A DNA stretch of 35,334 bases from an uncultured Flammeovirgaceae bacterium. Its GTDB lineage: Bacteria; Bacteroidota; Bacteroidia; Cytophagales; Cyclobacteriaceae. Both the position numbers and the translations under genes were made by a program. Under the pieces are notes generated by a model. It had not been told where the DNA came from and did no database searches. It worked only from the letters and a program-made list of their open reading frames with translations. Each line of letters begins with the position of its first letter. Position 1 is the stretch's first letter. The stretch covers positions 1 to 35,334 of the forward strand of contig CAKZYJ010000157.1 in assembly GCA_937884755.1 (NCBI GenBank), in the 5' to 3' direction. Positions 1 to 7,229 of the stretch are shown piece after piece.

Positions 1-54
1 TAGAGCGCTGCCTTGACAGGGCAGAGGTCACTGGTTCGAATCCAGTACGTCCCA
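1..54 (+). tRNA. tRNA-Val (GAC), 3' part only
   Basis: The window opens inside the D-loop of a tRNA. What remains is the 3' D-stem strand (GAGC), a 5-bp anticodon stem CTGCC/GGCAG around the loop TTGACAG (anticodon GAC, valine), the variable loop AGGTC, and a T-arm ACTGG-TTCGAAT-CCAGT. The 3' acceptor strand ACGTCCC and discriminator A follow. CCA is not encoded. The 5' acceptor strand and most of the D-arm lie left of the window, so acceptor pairing cannot be checked. Confidence 0.93.
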
Positions 55-105
55 TTTTCAATCATAATTTTAGACTTTATCTCTGATTAGGTAAAAGCAC
101 TCCAC

Positions 106-1245
106 TTACTGGTTTCTATTCCATTCTGAGCGGTCTAGCACCTTACCATCATGATCTTTAATTTCCACGGTCATTACATTTTTCTGGATAGGAAAACTAA
201 GCAGAATATAGCTATCCTCGCTTTGCAAAAATTTAGTATGGGTATCGGGATATACATCTCCTTTTCCATTTAGCGAAGTATTGAAGTAGGGGAAACCGTT
301 TACCACGGCTCGTTCGGCAAAGTAACCGTAACCGGTAACTACGGCTGTTCCCTGTTCAAAAAGCTGTTGCCACTCACCATTTTCCTGCTGACGCATTCTT
401 TCGTTCTTCTCATTTTGCAGCGTTACTACAAAAGCCTCGTCTACTTGAGACATTTCTTCACTATACCACTTGTACTGAACTGTGTTCTTTCCAAAAGGAT
501 GACAAGTTTGCCAGCTATTACCTTGATCCGTAATATGATTAAGATCCAGCGCAACAAAACGAACATCAAAGTCCGGTATTGCAAATGTCCATTTCCACTC
601 ATCTCCAGGTAGCGCAAAAAAGCGCCGGAATGCCGAAGCTTCTATATCGTACACTGGCTCATCCGGCGGAGTCTTTCCTCGCGGGCGTATTTCCCGGTCA
701 TGGTTTCCCAATACTGGCATAAATGGGGTGGAAGAGAACAGTTTCGGATAAGTATCGATCAATTGGCGATAAGGCTCTATGCAATCAGCATTTCCGATCC
801 CGCAGCTTCCGTGGATGCTGGATATATTATCACCAGCCGTAAGTAGTAAGTGAATGTCTTCCTGTAGGAGAACATCCAGATTGGGCTTTCCTTGCCAATC
901 AGCTACTACCGCTACCCGTAATTCGTCACCGGTGTAATTCTTAAATGTATAGTCTGCCGATTTCTGACCATTAGAGGAGACTTGATAATGGTAGATGTCA
1001 ACCTCAGAACTAAGCGAAATTTCAACTTGATGTAGTTTGGTGTTTTCCTGTACGACGACTACACTATCGTACTTCTCACTATCGCCATAATATACCTCAG
1101 CGTTACCTGGTCTAGCGCTTTCCCAGTTTATCGATAATTTATCCGGAGTGTTGGTAGGGTGGGTTAGCCAGACTCTCTCAATTTGACCTGTACAATTTTC
1201 CGGGAAAAAGGCGAGGATTACGAGAGCCACTATTATTTTAATCAT
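106..1245 (-). CDS. Secreted metallophosphoesterase-fold protein (purple acid phosphatase-like), metal site degenerate
   Basis: Residue numbers refer to the longest frame, which starts at 1290. An internal Met at 1245 gives a normal signal peptide (MIKIIVALVILAFF..) and is the preferred start. An N-terminal fibronectin-like domain (about 40-120) precedes a calcineurin-like phosphoesterase domain, as in purple acid phosphatases. Motif I is present as ADW (D131), motif II as AGDN (D154) and motif III as GNHD (N196-H197). The later ligands are missing: the VxxH motif reads VTLQ (about 289-292) and the GHxH motif reads GYGYFAER (Y321, Y323). The flanking order (W..LFEQGTAVVTG.., ..YFAER) still matches purple acid phosphatases, so the alignment is clear. 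By family knowledge the lost residues bind both metals, so hydrolytic activity is doubtful. The gene is monocistronic, downstream of the TPR gene. Confidence 0.8.
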   Translation of the reverse strand: MIKIIVALVILAFFPENCTGQIERVWLTHPTNTPDKLSINWESARPGNAEVYYGDSEKYDSVVVVQENTKLHQVEISLSSEVDIYHYQVSSNGQKSADYTFKNYTGDELRVAVVADWQGKPNLDVLLQEDIHLLLTAGDNISSIHGSCGIGNADCIEPYRQLIDTYPKLFSSTPFMPVLGNHDREIRPRGKTPPDEPVYDIEASAFRRFFALPGDEWKWTFAIPDFDVRFVALDLNHITDQGNSWQTCHPFGKNTVQYKWYSEEMSQVDEAFVVTLQNEKNERMRQQENGEWQQLFEQGTAVVTGYGYFAERAVVNGFPYFNTSLNGKGDVYPDTHTKFLQSEDSYILLSFPIQKNVMTVEIKDHDGKVLDRSEWNRNQ

Positions 1246-1358
1246 TAGAATTTGTAAGTAGCTGAGGTTGATCGATCCGACAATAATCAATTTAGCAATA
1301 ATTGTATATCACAACTTTAAACGCAAAGTTCTTTCAAATCGAAGCTTTGTAGTTTCTT

Positions 1359-1366
1359 CAAAACTA
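1359..1366 (-). promoter_or_regulatory. Possible Bacteroidota -7 element upstream of the phosphoesterase-like gene
   Basis: On the minus strand this reads TAGTTTTG, which fits the Bacteroidota -7 consensus TAnnTTTG. No matching -33 TTTG is found at the usual spacing. The expected -33 position (about 1386-1389) falls in the loop of the inverted repeat at 1379-1396. The short motif could occur by chance. Confidence 0.25.
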
Positions 1367-1378
1367 TATCAAGCTGTC

Positions 1379-1396
1379 AATGAACGATTGTTCATT
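1379..1396. repeat. Inverted repeat, 7-bp arms with 4-nt spacer
   Basis: AATGAAC-GATT-GTTCATT is a perfect inverted repeat between the TPR gene (ending at 1500) and the start of the phosphoesterase-like gene. No T-run follows on either strand, so it is not a good terminator. It sits where the -33 region of the downstream gene would be, so an operator is possible. This is inferred from position only. Confidence 0.4.
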
Positions 1397-1499
1397 AAGG
1401 TGTTTTGCAAAATCAATTTTAGTTGATTTATTTGGAATTTATGCGCTTTCAGTAATTATAATGATGAATTAAAAACTGAAAAGAATATAGAACGACTGT

Positions 1500-3338
1500 T
1501 CAATTGATATTAAAATCACCACGAAGATTACGGAAGCGTTTACGGACATCAGCTACGTAAATACTGCCCGGATATTCTCTCAGAAACTGAGTATACAATT
1601 CCATCGCCTTTTCGGAATCCTTCAATTGTTCCTCGTAAATACGGCCTCGCATAAACAGCGCATCGTCGCCCAGAATGTCGTAGCTATACGATTCTGAAAT
1701 GTTGTTCAGTTTTTCTAATGACTGGTCGAAATTTCCTAGCTGTAGTTGTACCCGAGCCATAAGCCAGTAGATTTCGTCTTCCAGTGGATGCCCCTGGTAC
1801 TGTTCCAACATACTGTCTAGCTTCGTCAGCGCTTGCGGTTGCTTATTCTGAAATAACATCAGCTCAACGTCCGCATAGGCTTGCATAGCGGCACCAGAAG
1901 TGTCTAGTACGGTATTGTTCTGGATCAATAAGCTGAGCGACATAGCATCGTTGGCAATCTCACGGGTAGTAGCTTCCTTCAGCACATCCAGATGGTCCTG
2001 GGCCAGGCTGAAATCGCCTTTGTAGTACGAAAGCTTCGCATTCCGCAGCTTGGCTTCGTAGCCCACCGGTTCTTCTTTGTGGGCTTTCTCTACCTGAGAG
2101 TAGAGCAGCGTGGATTCCCAGGGCTGATCCATTAGCACGTAGATATCGCCCATATCCAGTTTGCTCTGCGCTCTAATTTCGCGGCTGGATTTAGGATTGC
2201 TAGCTACCTGTTGCAGAATAGTAATAGCCTTATTTTTCTCATCCAGATAAAAAGCATAGAGCAGGGCCTGACTGCGCATGGCTTCCAGCGTAGCAGCACT
2301 GGGTCCAATGGGGGAATTTAGGCTCTCGTCAATGAAATTTTGATAATCTTCAATCAGCCTCACAATCTCCCCCTGCTGCACTGGAAACTGGTTTTTCACC
2401 AACTCTTCCCGAGCCTTAATCTTGTACCGGCGGGCTGAAACGTAGTTGGCAGTGCGGGGGTAACGATCAATCACGTACTCGTACATTTTCAGCGCATTTT
2501 CGTAATCCTGGTTTTCTAGGGCGATCTGGGCTACGCTCATTACCTCGTCACCGTCGGTGCGTTGCCGGCGATCTACCGCTCTGGCTTGCATAAACGCCCC
2601 GTAGAAGTTTTTCTGTTGCAAGTTAATCCAGATGAGTAGTTCAGAGTACAACGGGTTGTCAGCGTCCCTCTGAATGCGATCTAGCAGTAAATTTGCCATC
2701 GCATCCAAATCCTCTTCTTCAGTAAGAATATTTTGCAGCACATTTTTCACGTAGCTAACGCGGGAAGGGTCTTCGTTGGCGTAAGCCAGATACTCTAGCA
2801 CCATCTGATCGGTATTATTCAGTCGTCGGTACACATTGGCTAGTTCTAGTGCGTACAATGCCGGGTCACCGCTGTCCTGCCGGCCGGCCTGGTAGATGCT
2901 CACAGCTCGTTCAATCAGATCGTGTTTGATCATGTGCCCCGCTACAATGCGCACTTTGTAGGTATCTGATTTTGCCTCGTCAAAAACTTTAGTGAAATAG
3001 GATTCGGCTTCGGCGTCATTTCCCTGGCGTAAGTTAACCACTCCAGCGTCTAACTGATAAAGGATATTATCCGGATAGAAGCGCAACGCTTTTTGAACGT
3101 ACTTCTCTGCCTGTTGGGTATAACCGTTATTGATCAGCAGTCGGAAGTACCGATCGTGGATGATCGGAATATTTTTCTTTTTGTCGGCTAACTCTTCGTA
3201 GAGGGTACGGGCCTTTTCAATTTCACCCTTATCGTCATATTGCTGGGCTAACTCTATTTTTTGAGTGTTTTGGGCCATTAATGGGTGTATGTTAGCCCAT
3301 GTTAGCAAAATAATAATCCATGTTATACTTCTGATCAT
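1500..3338 (-). CDS. Tetratricopeptide repeat protein with signal peptide
   Basis: This is a 612-residue protein if started at the Met at 3338, which gives a signal peptide (MIRSITWIIILL...PLMAQ). A start at 3377 would add 13 residues in front of it. The mature protein is helical TPR throughout. Repeats start near the N-terminus (KGEIEKARTLYEELADKK, then YTQQAEKYVQKALRFYPDN) and recur to the C-terminus, whose last repeats (KAMELYTQFLREYPGSIYVADV) resemble YbgF/BamD-type outer-membrane TPRs. It probably acts as a periplasmic scaffold, but the partner is unknown. The candidate origin lies directly upstream, so its promoter must lie in or near the DnaA-box region. Confidence 0.88.
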   Translation of the reverse strand: MIRSITWIIILLTWANIHPLMAQNTQKIELAQQYDDKGEIEKARTLYEELADKKKNIPIIHDRYFRLLINNGYTQQAEKYVQKALRFYPDNILYQLDAGVVNLRQGNDAEAESYFTKVFDEAKSDTYKVRIVAGHMIKHDLIERAVSIYQAGRQDSGDPALYALELANVYRRLNNTDQMVLEYLAYANEDPSRVSYVKNVLQNILTEEEDLDAMANLLLDRIQRDADNPLYSELLIWINLQQKNFYGAFMQARAVDRRQRTDGDEVMSVAQIALENQDYENALKMYEYVIDRYPRTANYVSARRYKIKAREELVKNQFPVQQGEIVRLIEDYQNFIDESLNSPIGPSAATLEAMRSQALLYAFYLDEKNKAITILQQVASNPKSSREIRAQSKLDMGDIYVLMDQPWESTLLYSQVEKAHKEEPVGYEAKLRNAKLSYYKGDFSLAQDHLDVLKEATTREIANDAMSLSLLIQNNTVLDTSGAAMQAYADVELMLFQNKQPQALTKLDSMLEQYQGHPLEDEIYWLMARVQLQLGNFDQSLEKLNNISESYSYDILGDDALFMRGRIYEEQLKDSEKAMELYTQFLREYPGSIYVADVRKRFRNLRGDFNIN

Positions 3339-3377
3339 AACTTTCTGGTCTGAGGCTGATAACTTATTAACTAACAT

Positions 3378-3426
3378 ATTATATTATTATTCAATTATTT
3401 TTCTTCGAAATTATTATTAATTACTA
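3378..3426. other. Putative DNA unwinding element with DnaA-trio-like run
   Basis: This segment is almost pure A/T, with repeated TTATTA/ATTATT units. On the minus strand the perfect box at 3438-3446 (TTATCCACA) is followed by a weaker box-like sequence. Then comes TAGTAA (3421-3426 on the plus strand as TTACTA), leading into TTAATAATAA. A DnaA box followed by A-containing triplets and an AT-rich stretch is the layout described for DnaA-trio unwinding systems. Only two triplets (TAG, TAA) fit well, so this part is tentative. Confidence 0.5.
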
Positions 3427-3437
3427 CATTGTGAATT

Positions 3438-3756
3438 TGTGGATAACTCTATCGAATAAACGCAATTTAGGCTAGTTGTGAATAACTCCTCGAATTATTT
3501 ACAGATTATTAACATGGTTATCCACAATTAATCTATTGGTTTATAGTGTGTTATAAGTAATTCTATCAGTTGTTAACTAATATGTGGATAACTTTATGGA
3601 TAACTCCGAAAGTGAATAACCTAGTGAATAACTTACATGGTGGAGTGAATAACCCCCAGAAAATTGTGAATCCCAAATGAGGAGTGAATAACCGAACATT
3701 TATTAACAAGTTATTCTAGGCTTTTCCACAGGTTATTCACTCGATAATGTGGATAA
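3438..3756. repeat. DnaA-box array (12 copies, exact or one mismatch)
   Basis: The nine copies in TGTGGATAA orientation are at 3438, 3477 (TGTGAATAA), 3583, 3595 (TATGGATAA), 3611, 3623, 3644 and 3683 (all four AGTGAATAA), and 3748. The three in TTATCCACA orientation are at 3518, 3722 (TTTTCCACA) and 3733 (TTATTCACT). A weaker TGTGAATCC is at 3665. Most copies are followed by C, giving a recurring GTGGATAAC/GTGAATAAC word. The AGTGAATAA group may be the lower-affinity class. The copies are short and irregularly spaced, unlike a tandem repeat or CRISPR. Confidence 0.88.
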
Positions 3757-5793
3757 CTCACCAATGGTTATCGTTAGGTCGCTGCGTTCCCAATTAGCCC
3801 GAAGATCGATCAGTTCTTCTTCGGTGTAAAAGTAAACTGATTCGGGTTCCTGCTGATTGAGTATACTCCCCGCTTCCCACTCACCGTTATTATTTTCATC
3901 AATCAGCACCCGGATCCGATACTTCCCAGGAGAAACCATATTGAAAGCAAAGTCCGAACTGTTCTTTACTTCCCGGATAACTTTGTATTGCTGGTCGAGT
4001 AATTGAATAATATAATTAGAGTACTCAGTGATTACACTGCCCCGGATGGCTCCGTAATCTTCGGCCTGCTTAAACGAGAACTTTTGAATGACCTGTTCGC
4101 TACTATCATTTTCCACACTCATAAAACTGCCGGGCGACGCATAAAAGTTGAAAGATTGTAATGAGCTGATGATGTCTTCCCGTAGGTAGGTGCGGAGAGG
4201 AAACTCGCGGTTGATCTGAACAGTATCGGTATAAGAACTAAGAAAGCGGTTTTTCGCATCTTCGGATTCTATTCGGTTTAGGCTATCCAGAATTTTATTA
4301 TCGGAAGGAGTACCTTTCTGCCGAATAAACTCCCGCAGCCATTCCGTACTTTTCTCTATAGTAACGTCACTTTGTAAACTATCCAGGTAACGTTCCTGTA
4401 ATCGTATGCGATACTGAATATCTAAACTATCGTTCAATTTAGAGTAATAGATAACACTATCTACAATTTGTGATTGGGATATTGGAACATACAACTCTGC
4501 CCGATCAAAATTATTGCTCCAGTTCAAGGTTTGTCCAAAATCAATGGGTACGTAGAAGAGAGTATCGTAACTGAGCAAAATACTATCGGTAGATATTCGG
4601 GCAACTGGCTTAGAGAAAGTGAAAGTACCCTGGATAGTATCGGTAAACTCATTACCATCAGTAGTAAACTGAGAGGTAAAATCTGCGATTGATCGACGAG
4701 TTTCCGGATACTTAATGTACAGCACAGTATCCGGAAGTACTTGTTGAGCAGAGTCGGTAGCGGAAATCTGTATGCCTAAACTATCCTGCCTTAGCGTATT
4801 ATAAATTCTGATTACCTTATTCTGATCCTGAAAATTACTAAACAGTGTTACGCTGGTATCGGCCAGATTGGATTGGACAGAATCCTCCAGAAATCGTAGA
4901 GTGCGGTTGCTCAGCTCATCGTTTATCCGAATCGTATAGTCATCTAGTGATTTGTTGAATTTAATCTCGTAGTACTTTCCGTTGGGTCGGGCACTTTGTA
5001 ACTGTATTGGTCGAATATCCTGTCGTTGAATAAGCAAATCCACCGATTTAGTAGCCTGCACTGCTGACTGAGCCTGGCCAGTGGAGTCAGTTATAAGAGT
5101 GCGGTTAACATCGCTACCTAGGTATATAGAATCAGTTTTAAATCCGTAAGGTTCGTTATTGGAGTCTACGGTTAAATTGCTGTTCTCGTCTACAAAGGCA
5201 TACACATTATACAGTCCTTCCCGAATGTAGCGGATAGTGTAATTTCCCTCTTCATCGGTTTTAGCCAGATACATAGGTGCACCGGTAAATACATCTAGTG
5301 TATCGTTTACGTCGTAGAGTGAAACTACCGCATCTTCCACTGGCTGCTGGGTCAGCAATTGGCGAATGTTGCCTTCCAACTGAAAAGAGTCTATGGTTGG
5401 TCCGGTACTGAAGGCCACCACTAAGTCCTGAGCGGGATTTTTCTCGGACGCATCCTTCACTGCTTCGCGAAAGTTAAAGGTATAGGTAGTGCTATCTCGT
5501 AGTTCTTCCTCAATTTCCAGATGTAAAGTCCGACGACTGATGTAAAAACTATAATCTTCGATAGGCGGGGTAATGATCAGCTCCCGCTTTAGGTCCCGAG
5601 CTTCCACGTATTCATCAAATTCCAATTCAATCTCTTCATCGTCAAAATTAACGGTCTCTAACTCGGGGTACATTCGTACCAGTTTGGGTGGGATAGTATC
5701 TTTAGGCCCACCCGTTGGAGTGCCTCTTCGGGCACAGGAGGCAACGGTAATTAGTATTATCCATACTAAAGCAAGCCAAAAGTTAAATTTCAT
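3733..5793 (-). CDS. Ig-like (Big_5/SbsA-type) domain lipoprotein
   Basis: The preferred start is the Met at 5793, which gives a lipoprotein signal (MKFNFWLALVWIILITVASC, lipobox VASC, Cys20). The longer frame from 5832 would put 13 residues in front. The mature N-terminus CARRGTPTGGPKDTIPP is typical of a Bacteroidota family of Ig-like outer-membrane lipoproteins. A Big_5-type domain (about 30-130: PPKLVRMYPE.., FDEYVEARDL.., TYTFNF) is followed by a carboxypeptidase-regulatory-like domain (EGNYTIRYIREGLYNVYAFVDENSN). A long beta-rich region and a second such domain at the C-terminus (SPGKYRIRVLIDENNNGEWE) complete it. The function is unknown, probably envelope or surface. The last codons and the TAA stop lie inside DnaA boxes of the candidate origin. 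Confidence 0.87.
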   Translation of the reverse strand: MKFNFWLALVWIILITVASCARRGTPTGGPKDTIPPKLVRMYPELETVNFDDEEIELEFDEYVEARDLKRELIITPPIEDYSFYISRRTLHLEIEEELRDSTTYTFNFREAVKDASEKNPAQDLVVAFSTGPTIDSFQLEGNIRQLLTQQPVEDAVVSLYDVNDTLDVFTGAPMYLAKTDEEGNYTIRYIREGLYNVYAFVDENSNLTVDSNNEPYGFKTDSIYLGSDVNRTLITDSTGQAQSAVQATKSVDLLIQRQDIRPIQLQSARPNGKYYEIKFNKSLDDYTIRINDELSNRTLRFLEDSVQSNLADTSVTLFSNFQDQNKVIRIYNTLRQDSLGIQISATDSAQQVLPDTVLYIKYPETRRSIADFTSQFTTDGNEFTDTIQGTFTFSKPVARISTDSILLSYDTLFYVPIDFGQTLNWSNNFDRAELYVPISQSQIVDSVIYYSKLNDSLDIQYRIRLQERYLDSLQSDVTIEKSTEWLREFIRQKGTPSDNKILDSLNRIESEDAKNRFLSSYTDTVQINREFPLRTYLREDIISSLQSFNFYASPGSFMSVENDSSEQVIQKFSFKQAEDYGAIRGSVITEYSNYIIQLLDQQYKVIREVKNSSDFAFNMVSPGKYRIRVLIDENNNGEWEAGSILNQQEPESVYFYTEEELIDLRANWERSDLTITIGELSTLSSE

Positions 5794-5865
5794 ATAGTAT
5801 AAACGCTTCAGATCGAAAAATGCTTTGACCAAATAATAATAAGTATTGAAGAGTTTGCCTTAATA

Positions 5866-5884
5866 ACTTTAAAAATTTTAAAGT
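5866..5884. repeat. AT-rich perfect palindrome upstream of the Ig-like lipoprotein gene
   Basis: ACTTTAAAA-A-TTTTAAAGT has 9-bp arms around one base and lies between the DUF2490 stop (5900) and the lipoprotein start (5793). It could be an operator or simply an AT-rich promoter element. There is no GC stem, so it is not a convincing terminator. Confidence 0.4.
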
Positions 5885-5899
5885 ATAAAACTAGAACGA

Positions 5900-6610
5900 T
5901 TATTCCCGAATTTTCTTTTGACGCTCTCGCCGGTTTATGTACATGATCGTAGATAAAGCTAGTACGTTTCGGTAGCGGTTGCCCGATCTGCTTACCCGAT
6001 ACATAATACCGGTTTGTAGTTTGTACTGTCGATTAAAGAACCAGCCGATACCACCGAATAATCGATTCTCCCAGCCTTGTTGTACGTTATTAAACGTGTA
6101 TAATACTTCGTTCGTAACAATTCCGTAGAGTTCACCGGGGTCGAGTTCTTCTCCATTTAACGGACTATCAAACCCCAAGCGGTAGCGCAAACGGTTTTGG
6201 TAACCTGACTGTCTGATTCGTTGCTCCAACCTTATCCGGTTAGCAATTCTTTTTCCGTGTAGCGCATAAATTACGAAAGCAAATTGTTCCATCAAGCGGT
6301 GTTCATCAAAAAACTGTTCATCAGTTAGGCGAGATTGAAAGGCGTATCCCCCACTCATTTTGGTGTTTTTCCAGAGCGAGTAAGTAGCGAAGAATTGGGT
6401 TTCGTTCAGCACCCATTCCATTTCCCGTTCGGCACCTTCTCCGTTATACTCTACCATTCGGTTTCTGAACATGGTATTGGCATTAAACGCCCAGCGGTTG
6501 GGGAGCTTATAGGTGTAGGAAACTGAAGGTTCCCACTGAAGCTGGGTATTGGTTTGGGCTATTACTGAAAAACTGGTGAACGATAAAGAAAAAAAAAAGA
6601 ATAAGCGCAC
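5900..6610 (-). CDS. DUF2490 family outer-membrane-type protein
   Basis: This 236-residue protein has a Phe-rich signal peptide (MRLFFFFSLSFTSFSVIAQ). The mature protein consists of alternating beta segments rich in aromatic and charged residues: WEPSVSYTYKLPNRWAFNANTMFRNR, LEQRIRQSGYQNRLRYRLGF and YNRRFQ-like pairs near the end. This is the pattern of DUF2490, a predicted small outer-membrane beta-barrel family of Bacteroidota with no established role. It starts 9 bp after the end of the PepSY-like gene and is probably co-transcribed with it and mnmG. I recognise the family by its pattern and could not run a profile search. Confidence 0.75.
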   Translation of the reverse strand: MRLFFFFSLSFTSFSVIAQTNTQLQWEPSVSYTYKLPNRWAFNANTMFRNRMVEYNGEGAEREMEWVLNETQFFATYSLWKNTKMSGGYAFQSRLTDEQFFDEHRLMEQFAFVIYALHGKRIANRIRLEQRIRQSGYQNRLRYRLGFDSPLNGEELDPGELYGIVTNEVLYTFNNVQQGWENRLFGGIGWFFNRQYKLQTGIMYRVSRSGNRYRNVLALSTIMYINRRERQKKIRE

Positions 6611-6619
6611 AGTTAGGGT

Positions 6620-7225
6620 TTAGTAGAGAAAATTATCTAATGAACGTCGGATGATGGTACGGCGCTGCACCAAAAGCCCTTCCACATTAAAAAGCATCTC
6701 GTACGATTGCACTGCCGATCCCTCCTGAGTATCAATTTCTATCTCGAAATTATCGACCGTTTCCGTGGTCAAACCTGAGAAGTGTAGTAGAGCATTTTGT
6801 TGGGTAGTATCCGGTAAAAACTGCCGTTGTACCCGTTGTATCCGGTATTTTGAATATTTCTGGCTCAATGTTAAGTCAATGTTAGCTTGCACTGATGCTG
6901 GTATTTGCTCGTAATCAATCAACTCTTCAATATCTTGTAGAGATCCACTGCTATCAAACTCAATACTAAACCTACGCTTTTCCCGAATTAATTTTGCTTC
7001 GTAGCTGATATTGGCTCCGTCCGTTTCGTAGTAGTAGCGAATTTTGCGGGACTCATTCAACCAGTGCTCGCTTAAATAATTGAGGGCGGCTGAAGGCATC
7101 TCGCTTTTCTTAATTCGCTTTTCTACTTCTTGCTTGAGATCAGTTTGTGCAATAGCTACATTCGTCGCTACAATAATTCCACCCAGGATTATCCAAGCCA
7201 GATGTACTAAACAAATCCGATGCAT
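6620..7225 (-). CDS. Secreted PepSY-like domain protein
   Basis: The open frame extends to 7303 inside mnmG, but the Met at 7225 begins a clear signal peptide (MHRICLVHLAWIILGGIIVATNVAIAQ) and lies 4 bp past the mnmG stop, so that start is preferred (201 residues). The mature protein has two units of the PepSY-like type: a helix with SAALNYLSEHW, strands with YYYETDGANISYEAKL and FSIEFDSSGSLQDIE, then IPASVQANIDLTLSQKYSKYRIQRVQR. Such proteins are periplasmic and of uncertain function. Tight spacing suggests translation coupled to mnmG. The family assignment is from pattern only. Confidence 0.68.
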   Translation of the reverse strand: MHRICLVHLAWIILGGIIVATNVAIAQTDLKQEVEKRIKKSEMPSAALNYLSEHWLNESRKIRYYYETDGANISYEAKLIREKRRFSIEFDSSGSLQDIEELIDYEQIPASVQANIDLTLSQKYSKYRIQRVQRQFLPDTTQQNALLHFSGLTTETVDNFEIEIDTQEGSAVQSYEMLFNVEGLLVQRRTIIRRSLDNFLY

Positions 7226-7229
7226 AAAT

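Larger units (their letters stand above)
3378..3756. other. oriC: Candidate chromosomal replication origin (oriC)
   Basis: This gene-free stretch of about 355 nt, plus the last bases of the Ig-like gene, combines a very AT-rich segment (about 3378-3426) with a dense array of DnaA-box sequences. Four are perfect TGTGGATAA/TTATCCACA: 3438-3446, 3518-3526 (opposite orientation), 3583-3591 and 3748-3756. Eight more match with one base changed. The gene mnmG, an origin neighbour in many bacteria, is 3.5 kb away, and a perfect parS site lies 5.5 kb away. dnaA itself is not in the window. The assignment is an inference from motif density. A cumulative GC-skew minimum here would confirm it. Confidence 0.82.

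Noticed and set aside
3438-3756. DnaA-box array as a CRISPR or iteron-type plasmid origin
   Set aside because: Copies are 9-10 bp, irregularly spaced, and occur in both orientations. There are no spacers of constant length and no rep or cas gene, and the flanking genes are chromosomal housekeeping genes.
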